Assembly: GCF_014773245.1 (NCBI RefSeq)
Contig: NZ_JACWMX010000007.1
Location: 1 to 64,000, forward strand
Length of the DNA: 64,000 nt
Direction: 5' to 3'
DNA from: Mucilaginibacter glaciei
GTDB lineage: Bacteria > Bacteroidota > Bacteroidia > Sphingobacteriales > Sphingobacteriaceae
A program made the translations under genes and the position numbers. The notes beneath the pieces are model-generated. The model saw only the letters and a program-made list of their open reading frames with translations, did not search any database and had not been told where the DNA came from. This document shows, one piece after another, positions 34,246 through 44,123 of this stretch (within the stretch, counting starts at the first letter, position 1; the number at the start of each line of letters is the position of its first letter).

Positions 34246-35304
34246 ATGGCATTTTTAAGCATAAAAAATGTTGCAATAAGGGGGATATCAGCGTGTGTAC
34301 CCGCATATGTTGAAGAAAACCTTGAAATTATTGATGTCCCCAGCATGGATATTGATAAATTAATTAAAACAACCGGTGTTGAACGCCGGCATGTGGCAAC
34401 ACAGGGCATCTGCACCTCTGATATGTGTTTCGCAGCAGCCGAAAAATTGATTGAAGAATTAGATTGGAATAAAGATGAAATTGAAGGGTTGATAATGGTA
34501 ACCCAATCACCCGACTATCTTGTACCTGCTACCTCACCATCGTTACAGCATCGTTTAGGTCTTTCTCAAAATTGTTTTACGATTGATATATCCTTAGGTT
34601 GCTCGGGCTATATTTATGGATTAAGTACACTTGCCAGTTATATGCAAAGCGGGATGATAAAAAAAGCCCTGCTTTGCGTTGGCGATGTATCATCCATATC
34701 TTGTTCAAAACAAGATAAGAGCACTTACCCCTTGTTTGGCGATGCAGGTACTGTAACTGCGTTGGAGTATTGCGAGTTAGATGAAGGGATGAAGTTTCAC
34801 CTATCGAGCGATGGAAGTGGTTATAAAGCAATTATAATACCCGACGGTGGGCATCGTAGACGCTTTTCAGAATCCTCATTGAGTGAACATGTGATTGATA
34901 AGGGTATTATTCGCAACAATAGTGAATTATGGTTAGATGGTATGGATGTGTTTTCTTTTGGGATCTCCAAAGCCCCAGAAACCGTAAATAAATTACTAAC
35001 AAAATTCGAAATAGTAAAAGATTCGGTTGATCATTTCTTTTTTCATCAGGCCAACCTGATGATGAATGAACGCATTAGGAAAAAATTGCAGCTGCCTGAA
35101 AACAAAGTGCCCTACTCATTAAAAGATTTTGGTAACACCAGCAGTGCAAGTATCCCTTTAACCATGGTTACGAAAACTGCCGATGAATTAAGGAATGGGC
35201 AAAATAATATAATTGCATGTGGTTTTGGTGTGGGTTTATCATGGGCAACAATGCACTGTAATACTACTAACTTGGTCATCCCCGATTTAATATATTATGG
35301 ATAA
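34246..35304 (+). CDS. KAS III-like 3-oxoacyl-ACP synthase (first)
   Basis: A thiolase-fold condensing enzyme related to FabH, of 352 residues. The catalytic triad is complete: Cys119 in [10 protein letters not shown], His in FFHQANLMM, and Asn in GNTSSASIP. FabH uses acetyl-CoA and malonyl-ACP to give acetoacetyl-ACP. Here, next to a dedicated ACP and an SDR, it likely builds a short acyl group for sugar acylation. Related proteins can also act as acyltransferases, so that role remains possible for one of the two copies. It overlaps the SDR by eight bases. Confidence 0.92.
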   Translation: MAFLSIKNVAIRGISACVPAYVEENLEIIDVPSMDIDKLIKTTGVERRHVATQGICTSDMCFAAAEKLIEELDWNKDEIEGLIMVTQSPDYLVPATSPSLQHRLGLSQNCFTIDISLGCSGYIYGLSTLASYMQSGMIKKALLCVGDVSSISCSKQDKSTYPLFGDAGTVTALEYCELDEGMKFHLSSDGSGYKAIIIPDGGHRRRFSESSLSEHVIDKGIIRNNSELWLDGMDVFSFGISKAPETVNKLLTKFEIVKDSVDHFFFHQANLMMNERIRKKLQLPENKVPYSLKDFGNTSSASIPLTMVTKTADELRNGQNNIIACGFGVGLSWATMHCNTTNLVIPDLIYYG

Positions 35305-36037
35305 TCCGTTCTCTTTAAAAGGTAAAAAAATTTTAGTTACAGGCGCCTCTTCAGGCATAGGCAGGCAGATTGCTATCAGTGCTTCAGGAATGGGCGCAGA
35401 AACTTATATTACAGGTAGAAATGAGGAAAGATTATCTGAAACTTTCCACCAACTCCAAATACCCGGAGGGCAATATATTGCCGATTTGGCGATAGAAGAA
35501 GAACTGGAAAACCTGGCGCAGTTAATGCCTAATTTAGACGGAGTGGTGCTATCGGCGGGGATCATAAAAGCCTTGCCTTATAAGTTTTTAAACAGGCTTG
35601 ATTTTGATGCAATTTTTCAAACAAATTTTTTCTCGCCTGCATTTTTAATTTCTAAGCTATTAAAAACTAAAAAGTTAAATAAAAAGGGGTCAATAATATT
35701 CATATCATCCATAGCAGGTAACTATATAGGCGCACCTGGTAATGCGATGTACAGCGCTTCAAAAGGGGCCATAAATGGTGTTCAAAAAGTATTAGCTGCC
35801 GAACTCTCTCCTCAAAAAATAAGGGTTAATAATATTTCGCCGGGAATGATTAGGACTGAGCTCATCAACGACCCCTCTTTTACGGAAGAACAAATGAAAA
35901 AAGACGAAGAAAAATATCCATTAGGATATGGAGAACCTATCGACGTTGCCAATGCAGCGGTTTACTTATTGTCTGACGCCAGCAAGTGGGTAACGGGCAG
36001 CACGTTGGTAGTTGACGGTGGCTTTATAATACGCTAA
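35297..36037 (+). CDS. SDR oxidoreductase, FabG-like
   Basis: A 246-residue short-chain dehydrogenase/reductase. The dinucleotide motif is TGASSGIG (residues 15-22). The catalytic residues are Ser137/138 in FISSIAG, and Tyr152 and Lys156 in MYSASKGAI. The FabG-type C-terminal WVTGSTLVVDGG is also present. Between two KAS III genes, the natural proposal is reduction of a 3-oxoacyl-ACP to a 3-hydroxyacyl-ACP. A sugar reductase is the alternative. Both gene boundaries are tight: an overlap with the first KAS III gene, and none to the second. Confidence 0.92.
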   Translation: MDNPFSLKGKKILVTGASSGIGRQIAISASGMGAETYITGRNEERLSETFHQLQIPGGQYIADLAIEEELENLAQLMPNLDGVVLSAGIIKALPYKFLNRLDFDAIFQTNFFSPAFLISKLLKTKKLNKKGSIIFISSIAGNYIGAPGNAMYSASKGAINGVQKVLAAELSPQKIRVNNISPGMIRTELINDPSFTEEQMKKDEEKYPLGYGEPIDVANAAVYLLSDASKWVTGSTLVVDGGFIIR

Positions 36038-37048
36038 ATGCAAGCTTTTATTAAAGCTGTTTCCTACTACCTTCCGCAGCAAAGATTGACTAACCTCACA
36101 CTATCAGCCTTATTCCCTGAATGGGGTGTAGAAAAAATAGCCAATAAAATAGGCATCGATACCCGGCATATCGCGGCCGAGGATGAATTTGCATCAGATA
36201 TGGCAGTTGCCGCCGCTCAGAAACTTTTCGTGGAGCACAACATTGCCCCAACCGAAATTGATTTTATACTGTACTGCACCCAAAGTCCCGATTATTTTTT
36301 ACCCACTACGGCCTGTATTATCCAGGATAAGCTGCGCATTCCGGTCAAAGCGGGCGCGCTTGATTTTAACCTTGGATGTTCGGGTTACATTTATGGTTTG
36401 GCTTTGGCCAAAGGATTAGTAGCTGCCGGGATAGCGAAAAACATCCTGCTGCTTACCTCTGAAACTTACTCCAAATTTATCCATCCCGGCGACAAGCGCA
36501 ACCGCACCATTTTTGGCGATGCGGCTGCCGCTACTTTGGTTAGCACCGACGGTTTTGCAGGCATAGGTGAATTTGAGTTGGGGACGGATGGCAAAGGGGC
36601 CGAAAACCTGATAGTAAAACAAGGCGCTATTCGCTACCCGTCTAAAAATGCGGATAGCGTTAACGATGGTTATGGCAACGAGCAATCGCCGGGGCATTTG
36701 CATATGGATGGGCCTGAAATTTTCGCTTTTACATCAAAGGCTGTTCCCAGTCTTATTGCCGATACATTATTTAAAAACAATTTAGATAAAACAGATATTG
36801 ACCAGTTTATTTTGCACCAGGCCAACCAGTTTTTGCTGGAGCACCTACGCAAAAAAATAGAGATCCCCGCAGAAAAATTTTATATCTACATGGCTAACGT
36901 AGGCAATACGGTATCATCCTCGGTACCTATCGCGCTGTCTGAAGCTATGAATGAAAGAAAGGTACGCCCCGCAGAAAAATGGCTATTGGCTGGCTTTGGC
37001 GTTGGCTACTCATGGGGTGGTACCGTAATAACATTTAACAAACCGTAG
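36038..37048 (+). CDS. KAS III-like 3-oxoacyl-ACP synthase (second)
   Basis: A 336-residue FabH-like enzyme with Cys114 in [10 protein letters not shown], His in ILHQANQFL and Asn in GNTVSSSVP, so the catalytic triad is complete. It differs from the first copy over much of its length, so the pair is not a recent duplication; its GC content also seems higher. Having two KAS III enzymes with one SDR suggests two condensations with successive reduction, or one enzyme used as a transferase. The stop overlaps the aminotransferase start by one base. Confidence 0.92.
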   Translation: MQAFIKAVSYYLPQQRLTNLTLSALFPEWGVEKIANKIGIDTRHIAAEDEFASDMAVAAAQKLFVEHNIAPTEIDFILYCTQSPDYFLPTTACIIQDKLRIPVKAGALDFNLGCSGYIYGLALAKGLVAAGIAKNILLLTSETYSKFIHPGDKRNRTIFGDAAAATLVSTDGFAGIGEFELGTDGKGAENLIVKQGAIRYPSKNADSVNDGYGNEQSPGHLHMDGPEIFAFTSKAVPSLIADTLFKNNLDKTDIDQFILHQANQFLLEHLRKKIEIPAEKFYIYMANVGNTVSSSVPIALSEAMNERKVRPAEKWLLAGFGVGYSWGGTVITFNKP

Positions 37049-38166
37049 TGAATATCCCCTTTTTATCGTTTAACAACCAAAATAACTTAGTTGAAAAAGA
37101 AATTCGTGCAGCATTTGAACGGGTTTTCCAAAGTAAATGGTATATACTTGGTGAGGAACTTGCCGATTTTGAAAAAGCTTACGCACAATATAACGAGGTA
37201 CAGCATTGCATTGGCGTAGCCAACGGCCTCGATGCGTTGCACATTGCGCTTAGAACACTCGAAATTGGTAAAGCCGACGAAGTAATTGTTCCTTCAAACA
37301 CATACATCGCTAGCTGGTTAGCTATATCACAGACCGGTGCCACTATTGTGCCGGTTGAACCCAATCCGCAAACCTTCAACATCGATCCGGATAGGATTGA
37401 GGCGGCCATTACTCAAAAAACAAAAGTGATTATGCCGGTGCACCTGTACGGTCAGGCATGCCAGATGGACGCAATCATGAAAATTGCCGGCAAGCACAAT
37501 TTATTTGTTATCGAGGATAATGCACAGGCCCAGGGATGTACCTACAACGGTAAGCTTACCGGCAGTTTTGGGCACATTAATGCAACCAGCTTTTATCCTA
37601 CCAAAAACCTGGGGGCTTATGGCGATGCAGGGGCTTTAACCACCAGCGATGCTGGCCTTGCGCAAAAGGCAAACTTGCTGCGCAATTACGGTTCTGAAAA
37701 GAAGTATTACAATGAAGTTATTGGTATAAACTCAAGACTTGATGAACTACAGGCCGCCTTTCTCTCGGTAAAACTGAAGTACATGACCGGATGGGTTGAT
37801 GAGCGGAGAAAAATAGCCGCCGCCTATGATCAGCACCTTGCAGGCATTTGCGGGCTTATATTGCCAACTACCGCACCAAAAGCAACGCATGTTTACCATC
37901 TGTACGTAATTCGTACAGATAAGCGCGACGCCTTAGAAAAATATTTAAACAGTATGGGCATCGGTACAGGTATTCACTACCCTGTTCCGGCTCATTTGCA
38001 AAAGGCATATCAATACCTCGGCTACCGAGACGGCGATTTCCCGATAGCAGAGAAAATGGCTGGAACTTGCCTGAGCCTACCTCTTAATCCAGGGATTACA
38101 GAACAGGAAATAACTTATATCTGCAAAATGACGCGTAAGTTTTATGAAAAGGGTTTTAATAATTAG
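37048..38166 (+). CDS. DegT/DnrJ/EryC1/StrS aminotransferase (FdtB-like)
   Basis: A PLP-dependent sugar aminotransferase of 372 residues. The PLP lysine is Lys186 in [17 protein letters not shown]. Other fold markers are [13 protein letters not shown] (PLP phosphate region) and [10 protein letters not shown]. Together with FdtA it would transaminate the 3-keto sugar to dTDP-3-amino-3,6-dideoxyhexose. The start is GTG at 37048. The end overlaps the following glycosyltransferase start by 23 bases. Confidence 0.94.
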   Translation: MNIPFLSFNNQNNLVEKEIRAAFERVFQSKWYILGEELADFEKAYAQYNEVQHCIGVANGLDALHIALRTLEIGKADEVIVPSNTYIASWLAISQTGATIVPVEPNPQTFNIDPDRIEAAITQKTKVIMPVHLYGQACQMDAIMKIAGKHNLFVIEDNAQAQGCTYNGKLTGSFGHINATSFYPTKNLGAYGDAGALTTSDAGLAQKANLLRNYGSEKKYYNEVIGINSRLDELQAAFLSVKLKYMTGWVDERRKIAAAYDQHLAGICGLILPTTAPKATHVYHLYVIRTDKRDALEKYLNSMGIGTGIHYPVPAHLQKAYQYLGYRDGDFPIAEKMAGTCLSLPLNPGITEQEITYICKMTRKFYEKGFNN

Positions 38167-38686
38167 CAATAAATTAACCATAGGAGGTGCAGAAAAGCTA
38201 TTAGTCGAGCTCGCCGTTTTTGCCCAAAAAAACAATATCCAACCTACGGTATTGATACTGGACAATTACCAGCACCAGTATTATGATTCTATTTTACAAG
38301 GTAAAGGTATCAAAGTCGTACACACACGGATCAGGCCTATCAAACATTTCAGAGCGCCGCTTAAAATGATGCATTCGGCATGGTGGGCCATCAAATTAAA
38401 ATATTTTGCGCAAAAATATTACGATAGCGTACATACTATCGGCTTATATAACGTTGAAAAGGTGTTTGATACTATAACACACAGGCACCGCTACTTTTGG
38501 AACGTAAATAACAGTATTCAGTATTTCAACATGGAATACAGCTACCAGCAGGAAATTTTTGGCAATGGCGAGGACACTATAGTTAGCATCAACAAATACC
38601 AGCACGGCGAACTTTACCAGCAATATGGCGATGCAATAAAAGCAAAAATAGTGCTGTCAAAACTATTTATCGATGATACGAATTAA
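38144..38686 (+). CDS. Glycosyltransferase, N-terminal half of a split gene
   Basis: Encodes the first domain of a GT-B, family 4-like glycosyltransferase. [20 protein letters not shown] is the usual acceptor-domain start, and the frame stops after 180 residues with [10 protein letters not shown]. The second domain is encoded by the next frame. The gap fits a normal two-domain GT4 of about 360 residues broken by a frameshift near 38680. If not a sequencing artefact, the product is likely inactive, or the two halves associate. Confidence 0.75.
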   Translation: MKRVLIISNKLTIGGAEKLLVELAVFAQKNNIQPTVLILDNYQHQYYDSILQGKGIKVVHTRIRPIKHFRAPLKMMHSAWWAIKLKYFAQKYYDSVHTIGLYNVEKVFDTITHRHRYFWNVNNSIQYFNMEYSYQQEIFGNGEDTIVSINKYQHGELYQQYGDAIKAKIVLSKLFIDDTN

Positions 38687-39221
38687 TTTAGTTGCCCGGA
38701 TAGCAGGGGATAAAAATTCATTCCTCGATCTTGTATACATTGCCTTTCAACTTAAACAGCAGGGTTTTGAAGATTATTTAGTGACATTCATAGGTGCCAT
38801 TGAAACCATCGAAATCTATCAGAATATTGTACGTATGGCCGAACTGCTGGAGGTTGGTGACAAAATTGATTTTACCAAAAAATCCATCCCGATGCACCAA
38901 CTGCCTGACGATATCAAAAGCGGTTATTTTTTTGCATTTACAGTCGGCATGTTTATGGGCTACTCAGCGATCGAGAGCATCAACCTTGGTTTTAAAACTA
39001 TTTTTTGCAATGTAGATAAACGCCTGGACTGCGAGCAATCTTGTTACATCAACGTTTGTCCTAACCTTAATGCCGTTATAGATCTCATTTTGATGATAAA
39101 TAAAGATACTGCCGTAGTTGATAAGCAAATAGCCATAAATAATCAGTTGATGAAAAAAAACTATTTATTAAACGCGGATGAAGCTTCATTGTTAAAGTCA
39201 TTGATGGCTCCTAATGGATAA
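38673..39221 (+). CDS. Glycosyltransferase, C-terminal half of a split gene
   Basis: The frame begins [18 protein letters not shown], which is exactly where the second Rossmann domain of a GT4 protein starts (the RxNxVARI...DKN pattern that binds the nucleotide sugar). It continues with AIESINLGFKTIFCNVDKR, similar to the donor-binding E-x7-E region. The start overlaps the upstream half by 14 bases in another frame. Family members do not normally begin here, so the two frames were probably one gene. Confidence 0.75.
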   Translation: MIRINLVARIAGDKNSFLDLVYIAFQLKQQGFEDYLVTFIGAIETIEIYQNIVRMAELLEVGDKIDFTKKSIPMHQLPDDIKSGYFFAFTVGMFMGYSAIESINLGFKTIFCNVDKRLDCEQSCYINVCPNLNAVIDLILMINKDTAVVDKQIAINNQLMKKNYLLNADEASLLKSLMAPNG

Positions 39222-40242
39222 ATCCAAACATTTAGGGATCTCCGTATTAATTTGTTGTTATAATAGCGCGGCCCGCCTGCCCGAAACCCTCAGGCACCTT
39301 GCTACACAGTTTGTGCCTGCTAAAATTAACTGGGAGATTATCATTATAAATAACGCCTCAACAGATGACACCTTAACAGTTGCTGATAGTGAATGGCAAC
39401 AATACGATATGCCCAACGTAGGCTTCAAAATTTTAAATCAGGATCGGCTCGGAAAAAACTTCGCTTTTAAAACAGGGATATCCCATGCCGAATATGATTA
39501 CATTTTAACATGTGATGATGACAATTGGCTTTTTCCCGATTATATTGCAAAAGCCTTTGCCCTTATGCAAGCCGATGAAACCATTGGTGCACTTGGTGGC
39601 TGTGGCGTTTTTGAGCCCCAACAGCCTTTTAATAACCAGCTTAACGGCTTATCCGGTTACTTTGTGAATGGCCCTCAAACATGGGCCGAAAGTCAGCATT
39701 GGGTTTATGGAGCCGGTTCAATTTATAAAAAAGCTGTTATAATTGATTTGTTTAACAAAGGATGGCAACAAATTACATCTGGTCGCACCGGCACCAGCTT
39801 AATTTGCGGCGAGGATGTTGAAATTTGCCTGGCGATATATTTAAGCGGATATAAGATAATAGCTAACAACGAGCTCCAGTTTAAACATTTTGTACCGCTA
39901 AAAAGGCAAAGTCTAAGCTATATTAATAACCTTTCATATTGGCTTAGCTATAGTAGTGTACTGCTAAATAGTTACTATGTTTTTCTCAATGGCGATAAAA
40001 GAACTATTCGTGAGATAAATGATTCATGGTTGTCCTTTGCGGTCAAAACATATCTTAAAAGCATCATACTACTGATTTTTCAGAAAATAATTAAACGAAA
40101 AAGTATAACCATTGAGCAAAAGATCTCATTAAATTCAATGCTCGGCACATGCTCTTCCCTTATGAAAAACAGAAAAAAAATAGCAGCTCACCATCAGCTG
40201 GTTGCCCGGATTTTAACAAGTATAGGTAGTACGGTAACATAA
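39214..40242 (+). CDS. Family 2 glycosyltransferase
   Basis: A GT-A transferase of 342 residues starting with the strand ISVLICCYNSA. The metal-binding DDD lies at 101-103 (LTCDDDNWL). Later come the GRTGTSLICGEDVEICLAIYLSGY acceptor region and a C-terminal hydrophobic stretch (about 275-295) that may anchor it to the membrane. It resembles the transferase at 50396 in this region, so the two may transfer similar sugars. It starts eight bases inside the end of the split GT4. Confidence 0.9.
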   Translation: MDKSKHLGISVLICCYNSAARLPETLRHLATQFVPAKINWEIIIINNASTDDTLTVADSEWQQYDMPNVGFKILNQDRLGKNFAFKTGISHAEYDYILTCDDDNWLFPDYIAKAFALMQADETIGALGGCGVFEPQQPFNNQLNGLSGYFVNGPQTWAESQHWVYGAGSIYKKAVIIDLFNKGWQQITSGRTGTSLICGEDVEICLAIYLSGYKIIANNELQFKHFVPLKRQSLSYINNLSYWLSYSSVLLNSYYVFLNGDKRTIREINDSWLSFAVKTYLKSIILLIFQKIIKRKSITIEQKISLNSMLGTCSSLMKNRKKIAAHHQLVARILTSIGSTVT

Positions 40243-40256
40243 TTGTCAAATATTTC

Positions 40257-41225
40257 ATGAGTTATAAAATGCCCGTGCTTTTCTTAATTTTTAACCGGCC
40301 CGATCACACCCGAACCGTTTTTGAGGCCATTCGTAGGTTTAAACCGGACCATTTATTTATTGCAGCAGACGGACCGAGGCACGATCGCCCGGATGATTTG
40401 CTATTATGTAAAAGCGCAAGGGCCATGGTTGACCATGTTGACTGGGATTGTGAAGTAAAAACCCTGTTCAGAGGGGAAAATATAGGTTGCGGCAAAGCGG
40501 TTTCAGAAGCTATTACCTGGTTTTTTAATTATGTAGATGAAGGAATAGTATTGGAAGACGATTGTTTACCGAATGAGAGTTTTTTTAATCTTTGCGCATG
40601 TTTGTTAGAAAGATATCGGTTTGAGGATCAAGTTATGCACATTGGAGGAGCTTACTTTCATAACCAAAGCTCGCGTATAAAAAGCAGTTATTACTTTAGC
40701 AATTACATACATATATGGGGTTGGGCAACCTGGAAAAGGGCATGGTCAAAGTATCAATACAACATTGATCTAAATCAAGACTTCCTCAATACCTTAAAAA
40801 TAAAGTTTCCTGACACCAAAGAATATAACTTTTGGAAAAATAGTTTTAGTGAAATGGCCAACCATTCTATTGATACATGGGACATTCAATGGTCATATAG
40901 CATATACAAAAATAATGGTATAGGCATTACACCGGCCTGTAACTTGATATCAAATATAGGTTTCGGAGCTGGGGCTACACATACATTGGGGCATGATGCG
41001 AAAACAGCCGCGTTACCGCTCGGTTCGATCGATACGATAAGGCATCTTTCCAAGATCAGGATTTCCAAATGGACTGACAAAAAAACCTTTAAAAAGTTAT
41101 ATCAGTTTGGCAATACCAGATTTAACAGTATTAAATTCATTATAGGGCAAAAAATTCCTATTATCAAGGTTGCATATAATAAATTGCTTAAAGCAGTAAA
41201 ACACTTTAGCTCTTCTCAAAAATGA
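40257..41225 (+). CDS. GT-A glycosyltransferase, HlpA-like
   Basis: A 322-residue protein of a nucleotide-diphosphosugar transferase subgroup whose members are often labelled hemolytic protein HlpA-like. VLFLIFNRPDHTRTVFEAI is the characteristic start, FIAADGPRHDRP follows, and LEDDCLPNESF (about 99-109) supplies the metal-binding acids. The YIHIWGWATWKRAW segment is also typical. It follows a GT2 with a 14-base gap and overlaps the methyltransferase start by four bases. The donor sugar is not predictable. Confidence 0.87.
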   Translation: MSYKMPVLFLIFNRPDHTRTVFEAIRRFKPDHLFIAADGPRHDRPDDLLLCKSARAMVDHVDWDCEVKTLFRGENIGCGKAVSEAITWFFNYVDEGIVLEDDCLPNESFFNLCACLLERYRFEDQVMHIGGAYFHNQSSRIKSSYYFSNYIHIWGWATWKRAWSKYQYNIDLNQDFLNTLKIKFPDTKEYNFWKNSFSEMANHSIDTWDIQWSYSIYKNNGIGITPACNLISNIGFGAGATHTLGHDAKTAALPLGSIDTIRHLSKIRISKWTDKKTFKKLYQFGNTRFNSIKFIIGQKIPIIKVAYNKLLKAVKHFSSSQK

Positions 41226-42049
41226 TCTGCTCCATATGTTCAAATAAATTAACTAACCTATTTCAGGCTATAGTCCTTTTTAAGTACGATGTGCAGTATT
41301 ACAAATGCACCTACTGCGGATCACTACAAACAGAAAAGCCATATTGGCTGGACGAAGCTTATGAAACTGCCATTACTGCAACTGATATCGGGCTGCTGAA
41401 TAGAAACATAACTCTAAGCAATAACGTTTTTGATATTATATCAAAAAAATTCAACACGAATAGTCGGTTTCTCGATTTCGGAGGCGGCTATGGTGTCCTG
41501 GTACGACTGCTGCGTGATAAGGGTCTGGATTTTTATCGACAGGATATTTATTGCCAGAATATATTCGCAGTTAATTATGATATATCAGACCTAAAAGTTA
41601 ACGAACTAAAATTTGAGGCAGCAACATGTTTTGAAGTATTTGAACATGTTACCGACCCTTATAAGTTATTAGAAGAACTACTTGCCTATTCGTCAAATAT
41701 TCTAATTTCAACAACACTTGTACCTGGAGAAATTAATTCGCCAACCGATTGGTGGTACATTGCTCAGGAAACAGGGCAGCATATAACTTTTTATAGTCTG
41801 AAATCGTTAGAAATAATAGCGGATAGATACCATTTGAATTTATATTCCAATGGGGAAAATCTTCATTTGTTTACAAGGAAAAAGTTCGACAAAAATCCGC
41901 TAATACCTAATAACTCAATAATAGATAAGGTAAAAAACAAAGTAGTATTTCTTTTAAAAAAATCAACTCAAACACCTATAAAAAGTCTTACAGAATACGA
42001 TCTAAACAATGCAAAGTTAATTGCATCAAATCAACGACCTAAAGGCTAA
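41222..42049 (+). CDS. SAM methyltransferase with N-terminal zinc ribbon
   Basis: A 275-residue class I methyltransferase. A four-cysteine module (Cys3, Cys6, Cys29, Cys32) precedes the Rossmann core, seen in FLDFGGGYGVLVRLL (about 83-97), then AATCFEVFEHVTDP as the later core strand. Zinc-ribbon-like modules occur in sugar C- or O-methyltransferases. In this cluster the likely acceptor is a sugar or a glycan end; a terminal methyl group is the kind of mark read by Wzt C-terminal domains. It is coupled to the GT-A gene upstream. Confidence 0.86.
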   Translation: MICSICSNKLTNLFQAIVLFKYDVQYYKCTYCGSLQTEKPYWLDEAYETAITATDIGLLNRNITLSNNVFDIISKKFNTNSRFLDFGGGYGVLVRLLRDKGLDFYRQDIYCQNIFAVNYDISDLKVNELKFEAATCFEVFEHVTDPYKLLEELLAYSSNILISTTLVPGEINSPTDWWYIAQETGQHITFYSLKSLEIIADRYHLNLYSNGENLHLFTRKKFDKNPLIPNNSIIDKVKNKVVFLLKKSTQTPIKSLTEYDLNNAKLIASNQRPKG

Positions 42050-43206
42050 TGCATTCTCTCAAAAATAAGTTTAAATTTTTGGTTATACGTATCATTGCCC
42101 CTGGCATTATCAAGGCTTTATTCTTTTTTGTTCCATCAAAAAAAAACACGCTGTTGATTATTAAGAATGACGGAATTGGGGATTATATTTTATTCAGAAA
42201 TTTTCTTGCCTTTTTAAAGCAATCGGAAAAATACCGGGGCTATGATATTTATCTACTTGGCAATCTGGCATATAAGGATATTTCCGCTTACTTGGATAAA
42301 GATTCCGTAGATCGTTTTTTTTGGAATACCGATGGCTATTTCTTAAAATGGAAATTGTTAAAATTATTAGTTGATCTTCATCGCTTAAGGTTGAACAGCG
42401 TTATTTACACTAATTATTCACGTAAGACCCAGGTTGATTGGATAGTAAAAAACTTAAATGCCCCAAACAAAATCGGTGTTGATGGAAATACAACAAACCA
42501 GTCAACGCAATTTAAGAATAAAGGCAATGCTTATTATACGCGGTTAATAACTGTGCCTGGCGGTGCTACTCATGAATTTGAAAGAAATAAACAATTGTTT
42601 GAAATAATTGCCGAAGAAAAATGTCATTACAATAAGCCGTTCATCAATAAACAAAAATTAAATATTGTATACAACAATTACATTGTAATTTTTATTGGAG
42701 CCCGTGATAGGAATCGAAAATGGTCAAATAGAAATTTCAGCGATTTAACTAAGTTGATCATTTCAAATCTGAATGTAAATATCATATTTGCCGGAGGCGA
42801 AGACGAAATTGCAGATGGACTAATGATCCAACAAGATCTTGCGATGAAAGGAGTTATCAATAAAATCGGTGCATTGAGTTTAATTCAGTTATGTGAATTG
42901 ATCGGTGGGGCAAAACTTGTCATCTGCAGCGATACGGTAGCGGTGCATATCGCGGCTGCGTTATCAATACCTGCCGTTTGCATTTCGAAAGGCGATCTTT
43001 ATAAAAGGTTTATTCCGTATCCTGATCATATCGAAAATAAAATCAACAGTTTATTTCCCGTTGCTTTTAAAGCAGATGCCGCGGCTTACGAACTTTGGTC
43101 AGAGCTAAATATCGACGCCGTACAGTTAATTGATGTTTACAATGCGGTAGTAAGCACTTTGCAATTACATAATCTTATGCCAAATGCACCTTCCCGACCT
43201 GAATGA
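42049..43206 (+). CDS. GT9 (heptosyltransferase-like) glycosyltransferase
   Basis: A 385-residue GT-B fold enzyme of family 9. The first domain contains TLLIIKNDGIGDYILFRNFL (about 33-52), typical for the N-terminus of ADP-heptose type transferases. The second contains NIIFAGGEDEIADG and LIGGAKLVICSDTVAVHIAAAL (about 285-306). Members act on the core of LPS or on other sugars. It is one of two GT9 proteins in the cluster, the other being at 49458. The start overlaps the methyltransferase stop by one base. Confidence 0.88.
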   Translation: MHSLKNKFKFLVIRIIAPGIIKALFFFVPSKKNTLLIIKNDGIGDYILFRNFLAFLKQSEKYRGYDIYLLGNLAYKDISAYLDKDSVDRFFWNTDGYFLKWKLLKLLVDLHRLRLNSVIYTNYSRKTQVDWIVKNLNAPNKIGVDGNTTNQSTQFKNKGNAYYTRLITVPGGATHEFERNKQLFEIIAEEKCHYNKPFINKQKLNIVYNNYIVIFIGARDRNRKWSNRNFSDLTKLIISNLNVNIIFAGGEDEIADGLMIQQDLAMKGVINKIGALSLIQLCELIGGAKLVICSDTVAVHIAAALSIPAVCISKGDLYKRFIPYPDHIENKINSLFPVAFKADAAAYELWSELNIDAVQLIDVYNAVVSTLQLHNLMPNAPSRPE

Positions 43207-44113
43207 ATATCTGTTATCGTTTAAAAAGAAAGGCATTGGTTATCCTTTAGCGACCGTTTTATCGCAACCTGAAGGATTGTTAAAATATTTGCCCGCTCCC
43301 CCAAACAGTAAAACGGGCTGGCCGTTCGATCAACAGTGTAACCCGACTATTTATAGCGATAAAACAATCTGGCCAAAACTTACCATTGTTACGCCGTCCT
43401 TTAACCAGGCCGACTTTCTGGAGCAAACCATCAGAGCGGTGCTGCTTCAAAACTATCCCAACCTTGAATACATTGTTATTGACGGCGGCAGTACAGATGG
43501 GTCAAGGCAGATCATCGAAAAATATGCGCCATGGCTTAGCTATTATCAAAGCGAAAAAGACAATGGACAAAGCCATGCCATCAATATCGGTTTCAGTCTT
43601 TCTTCTGGCTCTTTTCATGCATGGATAAATAGCGATGATTATTATACGGAGGGGGTATTTTATCGGGTAATCAATGCATTCATAAAAACCAAAGCCGAAT
43701 TCATTTACGGTTATGGAGATAATTATCATGTATTAACCGGTCAGACAACAACAACTCGTATTCTCCCTTTTATTGATTATTTTATTAAAATCCCGGGTCT
43801 TATACAGCCTTCAACTTTTTGGAGCGCAAATATCCATGAACCAGTTTGGGAAGAGCTACATTGTGCGCTCGATTATGAATTATGGCTTCGTTTGGTAAAA
43901 GACCATCGTAGGCAACTTATAAAAGCTTCACTATCTGTTACCAATTTGCATAGCGGTGCAAAAACCCACTCGCCTAAAATGAAAGCACAATGGGAGGCAG
44001 ATCATCAAATGATTTGGGCTCCCAACGCGCATGGCAGAGTAGATGAATGGAAGAAGATCATGTTTTTGAACCGCGTCCGAACCAAACTTTACCGCTTGTT
44101 TAAATTGATATAG
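43184..44113 (+). CDS. Family 2 glycosyltransferase (WcaA-like)
   Basis: A 309-residue GT2 with LTIVTPSFNQADFLEQTI after an N-terminal extension of about 60 residues, then YIVIDGGSTDGS (97-108) and the metal-binding WINSDDYY (148-155). The acceptor-side segment contains YELWLRLVK. The start overlaps the upstream gene by 23 bases, so a later start cannot be excluded, but the extension is shared by many relatives (DLNEYLLSF...). It resembles the transferase at 48591 in the IDGGSTDGS type of motif. Confidence 0.9.
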   Translation: MHLPDLNEYLLSFKKKGIGYPLATVLSQPEGLLKYLPAPPNSKTGWPFDQQCNPTIYSDKTIWPKLTIVTPSFNQADFLEQTIRAVLLQNYPNLEYIVIDGGSTDGSRQIIEKYAPWLSYYQSEKDNGQSHAINIGFSLSSGSFHAWINSDDYYTEGVFYRVINAFIKTKAEFIYGYGDNYHVLTGQTTTTRILPFIDYFIKIPGLIQPSTFWSANIHEPVWEELHCALDYELWLRLVKDHRRQLIKASLSVTNLHSGAKTHSPKMKAQWEADHQMIWAPNAHGRVDEWKKIMFLNRVRTKLYRLFKLI

Positions 44114-44123
44114 CTTTTAATAA

